From Paenibacillus tepidiphilus (GTDB lineage: Bacteria > Bacillota > Bacilli > Paenibacillales > Paenibacillaceae), in contig NZ_VWRQ01000013.1 of assembly GCF_008635795.1 (NCBI RefSeq), positions 124,001 to 188,000 on the forward strand: a DNA stretch of 64,000 nucleotides, in the 5' to 3' direction. The notes below the pieces were generated by a model that worked only from the letters and a program-made list of their open reading frames with translations, searched no databases and had not been told where the DNA came from. The translations under genes and the position numbers were made by a program. This document shows positions 17,768 through 26,865 of this stretch, in pieces (positions within the stretch are counted from its first letter, which is position 1; each line of letters starts with the position of its first letter).

Positions 17768-18676
17768 ATGAAAAAAGCTTCTGTTATCTTGTCGAGCGCC
17801 CTTGTGCTGGGCACACTGCTCGCAGGCTGCGGCGACAACAACAATGCTGCAAACAACGCTGCGGGCAACACTGCAGCAACCAATGCCCCGGCTTCCGAGG
17901 CACCGGCAACTAATTCCGGTACTGCCGAAACCGGTCAATATCAGGACGGCACTTACTTCGCCACTGTTCCTGTAGATGAACAAACCGGCTGGCAGACTTA
18001 CGCTCTCCTGACTGTAGAAGGCGGCAAGATCACCAAGGCTGACTGGAACGCATTCAACGTGAACAATGCCGGCGATCTGAAGAAGAAAGTATCCGAAGAC
18101 GGCAACTACGGCATGAAGGAAAAAGGCGGCGCTCAAGCCGAATGGCACGAACAGGCAGCAACTGCCGAAGCATTCCTCATTGAAAAACAAGATCCTGCAG
18201 CCATCACCTTCGACGGCGAGGGACATACTGACGCTGTCTCCGGCGTATCCGTACACGTTAACGACTTTGTAGAAGCTGCTACTGCAGCACTTGCAGCCGG
18301 CCCGGTAGAAGTTGGTCCTTACAAGGACGGCGGTTACACAGCAGAAGGCGAAATGGATGCCGATTCCGGCTGGAAATCCACTGCTTCCGTAACTGTTGCC
18401 GGCGGTAATGTGGTAGCCGTTAAATTCAGCGGTCTGAATGCCAATAACGAAGACAAGAAGCAATTCTCCATCGACGGCAAGTATGGCATGAAAGCCGGCG
18501 GCGCTTCTTCCGAATGGCATGAACAAATCGAACTTACAGAAGATTACTACCTGCAGAACAAAGGCGCTGCACCTACACTGGATGCTGAAGGCAAAACCGA
18601 TGCCATCTCCGGCGTATCCATCCACGTAGGCGAATACTTCACACTGGCAGACAAAGCACTCGAAGGCGCGAAATAA
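17768..18676 (+). CDS. pplA: Lipoprotein with two FMN-binding domains (PplA-like EET carrier)
   Basis: A 302-residue secreted lipoprotein. The lipobox LAGC lies near residue 20, and an Asn/Ala/Thr-rich tether covers about residues 21-55. Two homologous FMN_bind domains follow. Each ends in a flavinylation-type motif: TDAVSGVS (Ser161) and TDAISGVS (Ser284), compared with the usual D-x-x-[ST]-G-A-[ST]. In Listeria, PplA carries FMN attached by an ApbE-type transferase and passes electrons from the membrane quinol pool to extracellular acceptors. The ATG has GGAGGT upstream. It is the first gene of a rightward operon with ndh2. The Ala-to-Val change in both motifs is notable. No ApbE is in the window. 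Confidence 0.88.
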   Translation: MKKASVILSSALVLGTLLAGCGDNNNAANNAAGNTAATNAPASEAPATNSGTAETGQYQDGTYFATVPVDEQTGWQTYALLTVEGGKITKADWNAFNVNNAGDLKKKVSEDGNYGMKEKGGAQAEWHEQAATAEAFLIEKQDPAAITFDGEGHTDAVSGVSVHVNDFVEAATAALAAGPVEVGPYKDGGYTAEGEMDADSGWKSTASVTVAGGNVVAVKFSGLNANNEDKKQFSIDGKYGMKAGGASSEWHEQIELTEDYYLQNKGAAPTLDAEGKTDAISGVSIHVGEYFTLADKALEGAK

Positions 18677-18725
18677 TTATTCGCTACCCTCTTGCAGTTA
18701 ATCAGACAAACGAGGTGAGTTTCTC

Positions 18726-20606
18726 TTGAAAAGAATAGTCATTTTGGGCGGCGGCTACGGCGGCGTACTCACGGCTAAGAAACTGGCAAAGAAATTTGGT
18801 AAAGACAACAATGTGGAAATTAAGCTGATCGACCGGAATCCCTATCACACTCTGCTGACTGAGCTGCATGAGGTTTCTGCGAACCGCGCACCGGAAGATT
18901 CGATCAAGATTGACCTGAAGAAGATTTTTGCAGGTCTCAAAGTGGATGTAGTGCTTGACGAAATCAGCAACATCGATTTCAAGAACAAGAAGCTGCAATC
19001 CGAAAAAGCAACCTATGCCTATGACTACCTGGTCATCGGCACAGGCAGCAAGCCAACCTTCTTCGGTATTCCCGGAGCGGAAGAGAACACCTTCTCCTTC
19101 TGGTCTTACGACGATGCTGTTGTGCTGAAACGTCAGATCCGCGATATGTACACACTCGCAGCCAAAGAGAAGAACCCGGCGGTACGCCGTTCCATGCTGA
19201 CCTTCGTCATCATTGGCGCAGGCTTCACCGGCGTCGAGCTGGTCGGCGAAATGGCCGAGCAACGCGATGAGCTGTGCAGAGAGTTCTATATTGATCCGTC
19301 CGAAGTACGGCTGATCGTAGCCGATATGGCTCCGAAGATTCTGCCGATTCTGCCGGATAAGCTGATTCAGAAGGCTGAAGCCCGACTGCGCAAGCTGAAC
19401 GTAGAAATCGTGACCGGCGCCAAGATTACCGAAGTGGGCAACGGCAGTGTCGCCCTCGGTGCGAAGAACGTTGTCGATGCCCGGACTATCGTCTGGACTG
19501 CCGGTGTTGAAGGCTCCGAGATTGTCGGCGGCCTGGATGTACAGCAGCAGGGACGCAAGCGCATTGTTACCAATTCCCACCTGGAAAGCGTGGACCACAA
19601 GAACGTTTACGTTGTAGGGGACAACATTTTCTATATCCCTGAAGGCGAAGAACGTCCGGTTCCGCAGATGGTTGAGAATGCCGAGCAGGCCGCTCCGCTC
19701 ATCGCCAAGAATATCGAAGCCGACATCAAAGGCACCGAGAAGAAAGCCTACAAACCGGCTTTCCACGGGACGATGGTCTCGATTGGCAGCCGCTACGGCG
19801 TAGCGAACGTCGGTCTCCCGGGCAAGATGTTTATGCTGACCGGCTTCCTGGCCATGCTCTCCAAGCATGCCATCAACATGCTTTATTTGTCACAAGTGGT
19901 CGGCTTCAATAAAGTATGGACTTATTTGATGCATGAGATTTTCCATGTGGAGAACCGCAAGAGCTTCCTTGGCGGGCACTTCTCCAAGCGGTCTCCGAAT
20001 TTCTGGATCGTTCCGCTGCGCATGCTGCTCGGCGGCATGTGGCTCTATGAAGGCATCGACAAGATAAAGAAGATTTGGGAAGATCCCGATAAAATCTTCC
20101 TGATCCCTGCAGCTCCATTCGCTACTGACGCCGCTTCTTCGGCCAGCGTGGCTGTAGACGCCGTCAAGACAACCGTCGACGCACAATCGGCAGCTTCTGC
20201 AGTTACTACTGCGAAGGAAGCCGTTGAAGCCCTTCCGGTTCCAGGTTTTATCTATGATATTACGAACTGGTTCATGGATCTGATGTTCTACAACAACGAC
20301 GGAACCTACACCTTCCTGGCCAAATGGTTCCAGATCGGTATGGTTTGCGCCGAAATCGTCTTTGGTATTATGCTGATCGTCGGTCTCTTCACAGCAATTG
20401 CTTCCATTGCAACGATAGCAATGGCCGTCATGATCTGGTCTACGAAGATGGCATCGACCGAAATGCTCTGGTATGTAGGCGCAGCTATTGCCTGCATCGG
20501 CGGATCGGGCAGCACGTTCGGCCTGGACTACTATGTCCTTCCTTGGCTCAAGAAGCAGTGGAAGAGAATTCCGCTCGTAAGGCGCTGGTACCTCTTTACT
20601 GACTGA
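18726..20606 (+). CDS. ndh2: Membrane-extended type II NADH dehydrogenase (Ndh2-like)
   Basis: A 626-residue flavoprotein that would pass electrons from NADH to a quinone. The FAD-binding GGGYGGVLTAKKLAK is at residues 7-21 and the NADH-binding GAGFTGVELVGEMAE lies near residue 165. The C-terminal 220 residues hold about four membrane helices of DoxX type, interrupted by an Ala/Ser/Val-rich loop. Ordinary Ndh is about 400 residues; this long form with a membrane tail is the one found in Listeria EET loci. It starts at TTG 18726, after GAGGTGAG, 49 bp after pplA. Confidence 0.88.
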   Translation: MKRIVILGGGYGGVLTAKKLAKKFGKDNNVEIKLIDRNPYHTLLTELHEVSANRAPEDSIKIDLKKIFAGLKVDVVLDEISNIDFKNKKLQSEKATYAYDYLVIGTGSKPTFFGIPGAEENTFSFWSYDDAVVLKRQIRDMYTLAAKEKNPAVRRSMLTFVIIGAGFTGVELVGEMAEQRDELCREFYIDPSEVRLIVADMAPKILPILPDKLIQKAEARLRKLNVEIVTGAKITEVGNGSVALGAKNVVDARTIVWTAGVEGSEIVGGLDVQQQGRKRIVTNSHLESVDHKNVYVVGDNIFYIPEGEERPVPQMVENAEQAAPLIAKNIEADIKGTEKKAYKPAFHGTMVSIGSRYGVANVGLPGKMFMLTGFLAMLSKHAINMLYLSQVVGFNKVWTYLMHEIFHVENRKSFLGGHFSKRSPNFWIVPLRMLLGGMWLYEGIDKIKKIWEDPDKIFLIPAAPFATDAASSASVAVDAVKTTVDAQSAASAVTTAKEAVEALPVPGFIYDITNWFMDLMFYNNDGTYTFLAKWFQIGMVCAEIVFGIMLIVGLFTAIASIATIAMAVMIWSTKMASTEMLWYVGAAIACIGGSGSTFGLDYYVLPWLKKQWKRIPLVRRWYLFTD

Positions 20607-20680
20607 CGCTTGACTGCATGCTTATGACTGCCATAGATAAAGGCATGAAAGCTTATCTCAGCTGAATATGCTATTCTTGA

Positions 20681-20716
20681 AGAGTAATGTGTCCGTGCGG
20701 GCACATTACTCTCCTT
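20681..20716 (+). terminator. Hairpin between ndh2 and the prenyl synthase genes
   Basis: The 11-bp arms 20681-20691 and 20702-20712 are perfect, followed by CCTTGTTT. It may end or attenuate the pplA-ndh2 message. The 197-bp gap could then hold a separate promoter for the next two genes. Confidence 0.6.
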
Positions 20717-20803
20717 GTTTAACAAGGTGAAATGTTACGGGTTTTGTAGGATCATCAGGGATTTGGTTGCTTCCGGCAAAACCGACAAGAAGGAGAGGAT
20801 CTT

Positions 20804-21253
20804 GTGAATCATCCACTTATTACAGATACTTTCCGGCTACTGGAGGCAGAAATGTCCCCCATTGCCGGAATTCAGCTGCATCTCTCTCCGGCGGAATGCG
20901 AGCCCCTGCTCCCGGCTTTGGACGGCATCGAACTGCAATATGACCGCCAAGTCCATTTGCTCGGTATTTATATCATTCTTACCGTAGCCGCCAGGCGCCA
21001 TCTGGAATGTAACCTGAATCATCCCGATCTGACCCGCAATATTTTGGATGGTGATTATCTGTACAGCTTTTATCTGCAATTTGCCATTAAATACCGTGAG
21101 CTTGATCTCGTCGCCTATCTGGCGCCTTCCATTAAAAAGCTGCAAATCAGACGTTCAAATGGAGACTTCGCAGAATATCACCCGGCGGCTGAAATCGCAC
21201 AGTATCTCCTTCAGGAGCGCAGGCAGCGGGGCCGAACAAGCAAAGCCATTTGA
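20804..21253 (+). CDS. Small subunit-like protein of a heterodimeric polyprenyl diphosphate synthase (HepS-like)
   Basis: A 149-residue protein. Its central segment (TRNILDGDYLYSFYLQFAI, then a helix ending SIKKLQI) resembles the GDYYSS-type region of heptaprenyl diphosphate synthase component 1 (HepS/GerCA). That family is usually about 250 residues, so this would be a shortened form. It starts at GTG 20804 with AAGGAGAGG upstream, and its stop is 3 bp before the large-subunit gene, so the two are translationally coupled. Inferred role: setting product length or activity of the partner. Assignment rests on motif resemblance only. Confidence 0.6.
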   Translation: MNHPLITDTFRLLEAEMSPIAGIQLHLSPAECEPLLPALDGIELQYDRQVHLLGIYIILTVAARRHLECNLNHPDLTRNILDGDYLYSFYLQFAIKYRELDLVAYLAPSIKKLQIRRSNGDFAEYHPAAEIAQYLLQERRQRGRTSKAI

Positions 21254-21256
21254 CAG

Positions 21257-22249
21257 GTGGGACATCCAATGAAGCTGCATGAAGCACTACACATTGATCT
21301 GAATGAAATCAACCGCGAAATTGAATATCTCGTGGCTCGCGATAAAGATGTACCCAAGCATTCGCAGCTGGCGCAAAGCATTCTGGAGCTTGTCCGCTCC
21401 GGAGGCAAACGCCTGCGGCCGCTCATGCTCATCGTCGGCAGCCGCTTCGGCCCTACGTCCCAGGGACGCCGGATGCTTCAGCTGGCTGCTGCCGCCGAGT
21501 TCATTCATGCGGCTTCCCTGATTCATGATGACATTATTGACGGCGCCGAGCTGCGGCGGGGCGACCCCGCCCTGCATGTCAAGACTGGCGTAGTCTCTGC
21601 CGTGCACATCGGCAACTACATGTCCTCAAGGGTCATCGAGCTGCTCAGCAAATACACCGGCGACAAGAACCGGTACGTACATGATCTGTCCGCAGTGGCC
21701 ACCGCACAGCTGTGCCTGGGTGAATATCAACAGCTGGCGCATGCCTATGATTACAGCCTGACCATGGAGGATTACCTGGAGAAGTCCCGCAACAAGACGG
21801 CCCTGCTTATGGCTACTTGCCTGCGGGTCGGGGCCTTGGCCGCCGAGAGCTCCGAAGAAGTGGCCGAAATTCTGTACCAGTTCGGCGAAGCCCTGGGGAT
21901 GTCCTTTCAGATTCAGGACGATCTGCTGGATTTCACGCAATCGTCTGAGGTACTCGGCAAGCCGGCGGGCAGCGACCTTCAGCATGGGCAGGTGACCCTT
22001 CCGGTTCTCTTCGCCCTGGAGGATGAGACCCTTGCCCCGGCGATCCGTGCCATCGGGCCCGCTTCTTCGCCGGAGGAAATCGCCCATGTGCTGGAACTGA
22101 TCAGCGGCAGCGGGGCCCTGGCCCGTACAAAACAGTGCAGCCGGGATTATCTGGACAAGGCCGAGAGCCTCGCCCTGCAGCTGTCCGCTTATCCGGCTCA
22201 CGCCGATCTGCTGACGCTGCTGGAGTACTTCTCGGGTCGCGAGTACTAG
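21257..22249 (+). CDS. Polyprenyl diphosphate synthase, catalytic subunit (HepT/DmkB-like)
   Basis: Chain-elongating trans-prenyltransferase supplying the menaquinone side chain. An aspartate-rich motif covers LIHDDIID near residue 92, and the second lies in QIQDDLLDF near residue 219. GKRLRPLMLIVGSR and the QLCLGEYQQL segment are also typical. Its 330 residues are slightly over the family average (about 320). It follows the HepS-like gene by 3 bp and probably also belongs to the EET locus, where Listeria DmkB makes the prenyl donor for a dedicated demethylmenaquinone. The reading could also be general menaquinone synthesis. Confidence 0.88.
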   Translation: MGHPMKLHEALHIDLNEINREIEYLVARDKDVPKHSQLAQSILELVRSGGKRLRPLMLIVGSRFGPTSQGRRMLQLAAAAEFIHAASLIHDDIIDGAELRRGDPALHVKTGVVSAVHIGNYMSSRVIELLSKYTGDKNRYVHDLSAVATAQLCLGEYQQLAHAYDYSLTMEDYLEKSRNKTALLMATCLRVGALAAESSEEVAEILYQFGEALGMSFQIQDDLLDFTQSSEVLGKPAGSDLQHGQVTLPVLFALEDETLAPAIRAIGPASSPEEIAHVLELISGSGALARTKQCSRDYLDKAESLALQLSAYPAHADLLTLLEYFSGREY

Positions 22250-22271
22250 ACTACCGCAGCCCGGCGCACTG

Positions 22272-22318
22272 AAAAAAGCATTTGCTCTTCCGCATACAGC
22301 GGAGGCAAATGCTTTTTT
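22272..22318. terminator. Bidirectional terminator between convergent genes
   Basis: The perfect 14-bp arms 22272-22285 and 22305-22318 begin with A6 and end with T7. It can end both the rightward prenyl synthase operon and the leftward lyase gene. Confidence 0.85.
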
Positions 22319-22340
22319 TGAATTACAGAGCATTAGTTCA

Positions 22341-24206
22341 TTAAGGAACCACATAAATATTCGGCTTCACCACAGTCCCCATGCCGTTGCCCAGGAAGAA
22401 CCCCGTATGCGGCGGCTGGTTGTAGGCTGTGTTCTGCCAGGCAATGCTCAGGCGGTAGACGGGATCATGCATCAGGGTATAGATTTTGGACGAAGTGAGC
22501 GCGGTAGTCGTATAGATGCGCAGGGCGGTGTTATCGGATTTGCGCCAGATGACCTCTTCCCGCCAATCCCCGAGCAGATCGGCCTGCAGGCTTGGTGTCG
22601 CCTTGGTGCCGTTATTGGAGGCTACACTTGCCCCAGTCAGCAGATTGGATACGGAGTTGCTGGAATTGTTCCATTTGTCAATCTTGACGCCGTCCAGCAG
22701 CTCACGCGACAGATCTCCGTCCCACCAGATACCGAAGTTGATGGAAGGCGTTGAGGTACTGATTTTGGTACCGGTTATGGAATACAGGCCCACGCCGTTG
22801 CTCGCCCATACCTCTTCACCGGGATAAGTGGGGTCGATGTCGGCCGCCATGCCGCGTCCGGTATCCGCTCCCGTACTCACTCCCCACAGAATCGTGCCGT
22901 TCGCGGCATCCCATACGGCTGCACCGTAAGGAGCACTTGTACTCTCCATTACTTTGAAGACTTCGAGACCGGCACGGTTCGGGTTAAGATCGCCGACATG
23001 CAGGGCATCCCCATGCCCCAGGCTGGTATTGTACAGCTTCGCCCCATTATCATCAATGGTCAAAGCGCCGTAAATAATCTCGTCTTTGCTGTCATTGTCG
23101 ACATCCGCTACGCTAAGGCTGTGATTGCCCTGGCCGGCTGTTCCGGAATTAGTGGAGCTGTTGCTGTCAAAGGTCCATTTGCGCGTCAGGGAGCTGCCGT
23201 CCCAGTTAAAAGCTACCACTACCGTGCGGGTGTAATAGCCGCGCGCCATAATAATGCTCGGATGAACACCGTCCAGATAAGCCACCCCGGCCAGGAAACG
23301 GTCTACACGGTTGCCGTAGCTGTCGCCCCAGCTGGATACGGTTCCCCGTGCCGGCACGTAATCAATGGTCTTGAGTACTTTGCCGTTCTGTCCGTTAAAT
23401 ACCGTCAGATACTCCGGACCGGTAAGGATGTATCCGCTGGAATTCCGGTAGTCTGCGCTGGCACTGCCGATGACTGTACCGCCGCCGTCAACGGTGCCGT
23501 CGGCCGTTTTGCAGACCACTTCAGCCTTGCCATCGCCGTTGAAATCGTATACAAGAAACTGCGTGTAATGGGCGCCGGCCCGGATATTTTTACCGAGATC
23601 AATCCGCCAGAGCCGCGTACCGTTCAGTTCATAGGCATCCAGATACACATTCCCCGTGTACCCGCTTTGTGAATTGTCCTTGGCATTGGAGGGGTCCCAT
23701 TTCAGGACAATCTCATAATCTCCGTCTCCATCCAGATCGCCTACACTGGCATCGTTCGCGCTGTAGGTGTAGCTGACCCCGTCAGGGGTAGTGCCCCCGG
23801 CCGGAATCTGAATCGGTACATCGAGATAATTATTGCTCCATACACTGGCTGCAGGCGAAGCCGCCTGTTCCGCCCCGTTCACAATAGCCCGAACCGTATA
23901 AGCAGAGGATGTTGTGCCTGCACTGTCCTGATAGTTCGTGCTGCCGATAATCGGGCTGGAATTCACCTTGGTCCCGTTCCGGTACAGATTAAAGCTTACC
24001 GACAGATCTTCCGTTCCCAGCAGCCGCCAGCTGACGAACACGCCTCCGGACACTTTTACCGCCACTACCCCGCGGTTCAGCTTCTCTGCCTGTCTTGCTG
24101 CTGCAGCGGATGCGGATGGCACTTGCACCAGGCCTTGCAGAATCAGTGCAAATAACAAAACAGCAATTGCAGACTTAAACCAAAACGAATGTAACCGCTT
24201 ACTCAT
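22341..24206 (-). CDS. Secreted rhamnogalacturonan lyase (PL11, YesW-like)
   Basis: Cleaves the rhamnose-galacturonate backbone of pectin rhamnogalacturonan I by beta-elimination outside the cell. A signal peptide ends in SASAAAARQ near residue 33. The family-typical start of the mature domain (KLNRGVVAVKVSGGVFVSWRLL) and repeated Asp-rich calcium-binding blades (DLDGDGDYEIV, DFNGDGKAEVV, DVDNDSKDEII) fit the PL11 beta-propeller. It starts at ATG 24206 with GGGGG upstream; the GTG at 24224 overlaps that SD. The 621 residues match YesW. It sits between two EET operons and has no obvious relation to them. Confidence 0.92.
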   Translation of the reverse strand: MSKRLHSFWFKSAIAVLLFALILQGLVQVPSASAAAARQAEKLNRGVVAVKVSGGVFVSWRLLGTEDLSVSFNLYRNGTKVNSSPIIGSTNYQDSAGTTSSAYTVRAIVNGAEQAASPAASVWSNNYLDVPIQIPAGGTTPDGVSYTYSANDASVGDLDGDGDYEIVLKWDPSNAKDNSQSGYTGNVYLDAYELNGTRLWRIDLGKNIRAGAHYTQFLVYDFNGDGKAEVVCKTADGTVDGGGTVIGSASADYRNSSGYILTGPEYLTVFNGQNGKVLKTIDYVPARGTVSSWGDSYGNRVDRFLAGVAYLDGVHPSIIMARGYYTRTVVVAFNWDGSSLTRKWTFDSNSSTNSGTAGQGNHSLSVADVDNDSKDEIIYGALTIDDNGAKLYNTSLGHGDALHVGDLNPNRAGLEVFKVMESTSAPYGAAVWDAANGTILWGVSTGADTGRGMAADIDPTYPGEEVWASNGVGLYSITGTKISTSTPSINFGIWWDGDLSRELLDGVKIDKWNNSSNSVSNLLTGASVASNNGTKATPSLQADLLGDWREEVIWRKSDNTALRIYTTTALTSSKIYTLMHDPVYRLSIAWQNTAYNQPPHTGFFLGNGMGTVVKPNIYVVP

Positions 24207-24430
24207 TACTGAAGCCCCCTTCACATAATTTGGTATACTTGTAATATTGCAATAGAATCCACTAGCGATTATTACATATAATTACATATTTTCATATCAT
24301 GACTTTTGATTTTGACTAGTAGCTTTTGATTATCTATGCTCCGGACATGCTAAATAACCCACAAGCTTAGGCTTAGCAGGGGGCCAGTCAGATATTTTGC
24401 AGAGATTCCGTTATACGCTTCTATTTGATC
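24207..24430. other. AT-rich intergenic segment, lyase promoter region
   Basis: The gap 24207-24530 holds the leftward promoter region of the lyase gene and the terminator of the prenyltransferase operon at 24431-24473. Several TTTTGATT-like runs occur at 24303-24332, but no further gene or convincing operator was seen. Confidence 0.5.
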
Positions 24431-24473
24431 AAAAAAAGCTGCCCCCCCGTACATATCCTCCGGGACTGCAGCC
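24431..24473 (-). terminator. Terminator of the leftward EET operon
   Basis: Read leftward, GCTGC plus CCC pair with GGGG plus GCAGC around a loop and are followed by T7. It lies 58 bp beyond the stop of the UbiA-family gene. Confidence 0.7.
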
Positions 24474-24530
24474 TTCCGCGACCTGCGGCATTCAAAGCAG
24501 ACTATTATTCTTCTCTACTTAACGTATACC

Positions 24531-25415
24531 TTATCTCACAAAGAAATAATCGGTCAGTGTGCACAATAAAATAACCATGCTGATGACCTGATTTAAATTA
24601 TAGGAGGCTACCTTCATCAGCTTGCGGTTCGTCGGCTTGATGATCCGGTGCTCCGTCATCAGCAGCACGGTTGCAATGCCGATGCCGACCAGATACATCC
24701 ACCCCATGTCCATCCAGAGGAAGAGGAAGAGCAGCAGCAGCACCATAATAAAATGCAGGCCCCGGGCAATCCGCAGCGCGTTCTCCAGCCCGAAGAAGCT
24801 GGGAATCGACCACAAGCCGTGCCGCCGGTCAAAATCAATATCCTGTGTTCCATAAATAATATCGAAACCGGCGATCCAGAGCATGACCACTGTGCCGATC
24901 ACAAACGGCGTGAAGGCGATGCTGCCGGTGACGGCAAACCACGCGCCAATCGGTGCCGACGCAATGACAAAACCCAGGTACAAGTGGCTGAGAAAGGTGA
25001 ACCGCTTCGTATAGGAGTACGTCGAGATCAGTACAATTGCCACCGGCGACAGCACCAGACACAGCAGGTTCAGCATGCCGGAAGCCACGATAAACACAGC
25101 GTAGTTAATGATAATGAAGAGAATAACTTCCTTCTCCGCCAGCAGACGCTGCGGCAGATGACGGTGCGCTGTACGCGGATTCTGACCGTCGAAGGTACGG
25201 TCCACCAGCCGGTTGAAGGCGTTGGCCCCGTTGCGTGCGCCGATCAAAGCAATCAGGCCCCAAAGCATCATGTGCCCGGAGGGCCAACCGCCAGCAGCCC
25301 AGACCATGGAGATCACCGCAAACGGCAGCGAGAACAGCGTATGGGAGAACATTACCAGCTCGCTGAACATCTTCAGCTTCAGCGCAGTTGTCTTAAACGC
25401 ATTAATAATAACCAT
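24531..25415 (-). CDS. UbiA-family prenyltransferase (DmkA/MenA/MqnP-like)
   Basis: A 294-residue integral membrane enzyme with eight or nine helices. Both catalytic aspartate motifs are present: NRLVDRTFDGQNPRT near residues 67-81 and DIIYGTQDIDFDRRHG near residues 188-203. The family attaches a polyprenyl chain to an aromatic ring. In Listeria EET loci, DmkA makes a demethylmenaquinone used specifically for EET; here the overall sequence also resembles the UbiA/MqnP subgroup, so the acceptor ring is uncertain. It is the last gene of the leftward run, 49 bp after the aminotransferase. The matching prenyl diphosphate synthase is at 21257-22249. Confidence 0.85.
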   Translation of the reverse strand: MVIINAFKTTALKLKMFSELVMFSHTLFSLPFAVISMVWAAGGWPSGHMMLWGLIALIGARNGANAFNRLVDRTFDGQNPRTAHRHLPQRLLAEKEVILFIIINYAVFIVASGMLNLLCLVLSPVAIVLISTYSYTKRFTFLSHLYLGFVIASAPIGAWFAVTGSIAFTPFVIGTVVMLWIAGFDIIYGTQDIDFDRRHGLWSIPSFFGLENALRIARGLHFIMVLLLLFLFLWMDMGWMYLVGIGIATVLLMTEHRIIKPTNRKLMKVASYNLNQVISMVILLCTLTDYFFVR

Positions 25416-25464
25416 AAATGCCTAGCCTCTTTCCATAAGTACAACTTGATACCTTCATTTTAAA

Positions 25465-26772
25465 TCAGTTACCGGAAGAAAGCATTACTTGTTCGCAATG
25501 GTCCAGCACTTCCTGCAGATTCTGCAGCAATCCATCCACATCGGCGGGGGTAATGACCATCGGAGGCTGGAACGCCAGCACATTGCGGCCTACGCCGTTC
25601 TTGCCGATCAGATAGCCGCGTTCCTTCATCGCCTCCAGCACATCGTCCGTAAGCACAGCGGCTGCGGCCGCATCAGATGCCTGAAGCTCCGCGCCCAGCA
25701 TCAGCCCGGTACCGCGGACGTCGGCCAGCAGCGCCGGATAACACTCTTGCAGGGCCAAGAGGCCCTGCTTCAGCCGTCTGCCCAGCTCCGCCGAGCGCTC
25801 AGGCAGGCGCTGGCTCTCAATATAATCGAGCACGGCCAGGGCCGTAGCCGCAGATACCGGATTGCCGCCGAAGGTGGAGGCGGAAGGGCGGTTCAGCGAC
25901 GCTGCAATCTCATCCGTGGTAGCGAAGGCTGCAACGGGGACGCCGTTGCCGAGCGCCTTGGCCATACTGATAATATCGGGAACCACACCGAAGTGCTCCA
26001 TCGCGAACATTGCCCCTGTACGTCCGTAGCCGGTCTGGATTTCATCGTCGATCAGCAGCACGCCATATTGCTCCAGCAGCGCTTTGACCTCGCGGAAATA
26101 CCAGGAGACCGGCATGATCATACCGCCGTTGCCTTGAATGGGTTCAACAATCATAGCAGCAATGCTGTCCCCCTTCTCGGCAAGCACGCGTCTCAAGCTG
26201 TTCAGCGAGACCTCAGCCGCCTCCTCCAGCGTCATTCCGGGCTGATACGGCCGTTCAATGAAGGTGACATCCTCGTCCAGATAGTCATCCGTCCGCCACA
26301 TCGCAAGACCGGTGACGCTCATGGTCAGGTTGGTCCGTCCGTGCAGGCCGCTCTCCAGCGCGATGAAGCCTTTGCGTCCGGTATGCATCCGTGCCAGCAG
26401 CAGCGCGCCTTCATTGGCCTCTGAGCCGCTGTTCACGAAGAAGCTGCGCCGCAGCTTCCCGGGCAGCACCTGCTCCAGCCGCTGCGCCAGATCCACATTC
26501 GGCTGGGTCAGATAGATAGTCGAGGTGTGCTGCAGCAGCTGCAGCTGTTCAATCGTCCGGCCCGTGATCGCCGGGTTGCAATGCCCGCAGGCTACTACCG
26601 AGACTCCAGCGAAAAAGTCCGTGTACTCCTTGCCGTTCTCATCATAGACATACTGCATGCTTCCACGCACCAGTTGCGGCGCGTCGCGGTAGAAATGGGC
26701 GGTGCAAGGATAGAAATACTGCTTGCGCTTGGCAGCAACCGCCTCTCTGCCGATATAGGGTTGAGCTTCCAT
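25465..26772 (-). CDS. Class III PLP-dependent aminotransferase
   Basis: A 435-residue cytosolic transaminase of the AGXT2/4-aminobutyrate type. It has the cofactor-binding NSGSEANEGALLLAR segment, the aspartate in LLIDDEIQTGYGRTG, and the Schiff-base lysine in SMAKALGNGVPVAAF. Possible substrates are beta-alanine, GABA or D-3-aminoisobutyrate with pyruvate or glyoxylate; the sequence cannot decide. A good AGGAGG precedes the ATG. It lies between a U32-family gene (93-bp gap) and the prenyltransferase, in the same direction as the EET genes. Whether this is functional coupling or chance is open. Confidence 0.88.
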   Translation of the reverse strand: MEAQPYIGREAVAAKRKQYFYPCTAHFYRDAPQLVRGSMQYVYDENGKEYTDFFAGVSVVACGHCNPAITGRTIEQLQLLQHTSTIYLTQPNVDLAQRLEQVLPGKLRRSFFVNSGSEANEGALLLARMHTGRKGFIALESGLHGRTNLTMSVTGLAMWRTDDYLDEDVTFIERPYQPGMTLEEAAEVSLNSLRRVLAEKGDSIAAMIVEPIQGNGGMIMPVSWYFREVKALLEQYGVLLIDDEIQTGYGRTGAMFAMEHFGVVPDIISMAKALGNGVPVAAFATTDEIAASLNRPSASTFGGNPVSAATALAVLDYIESQRLPERSAELGRRLKQGLLALQECYPALLADVRGTGLMLGAELQASDAAAAAVLTDDVLEAMKERGYLIGKNGVGRNVLAFQPPMVITPADVDGLLQNLQEVLDHCEQVMLSSGN

Positions 26773-26865
26773 CCGTTGTTCCTCCTATTTGTGAAAAAAA
26801 GTACTTTCTACGATATCCAATATCCCAAATCTATTCTATCACCGAACTATTTAAAAATTAAACCA

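Noticed and set aside
26773..26865. Additional FNR/Rex-type site before the aminotransferase
   Set aside because: Only one half-site (TTGTGA) is present; the second arm does not match.
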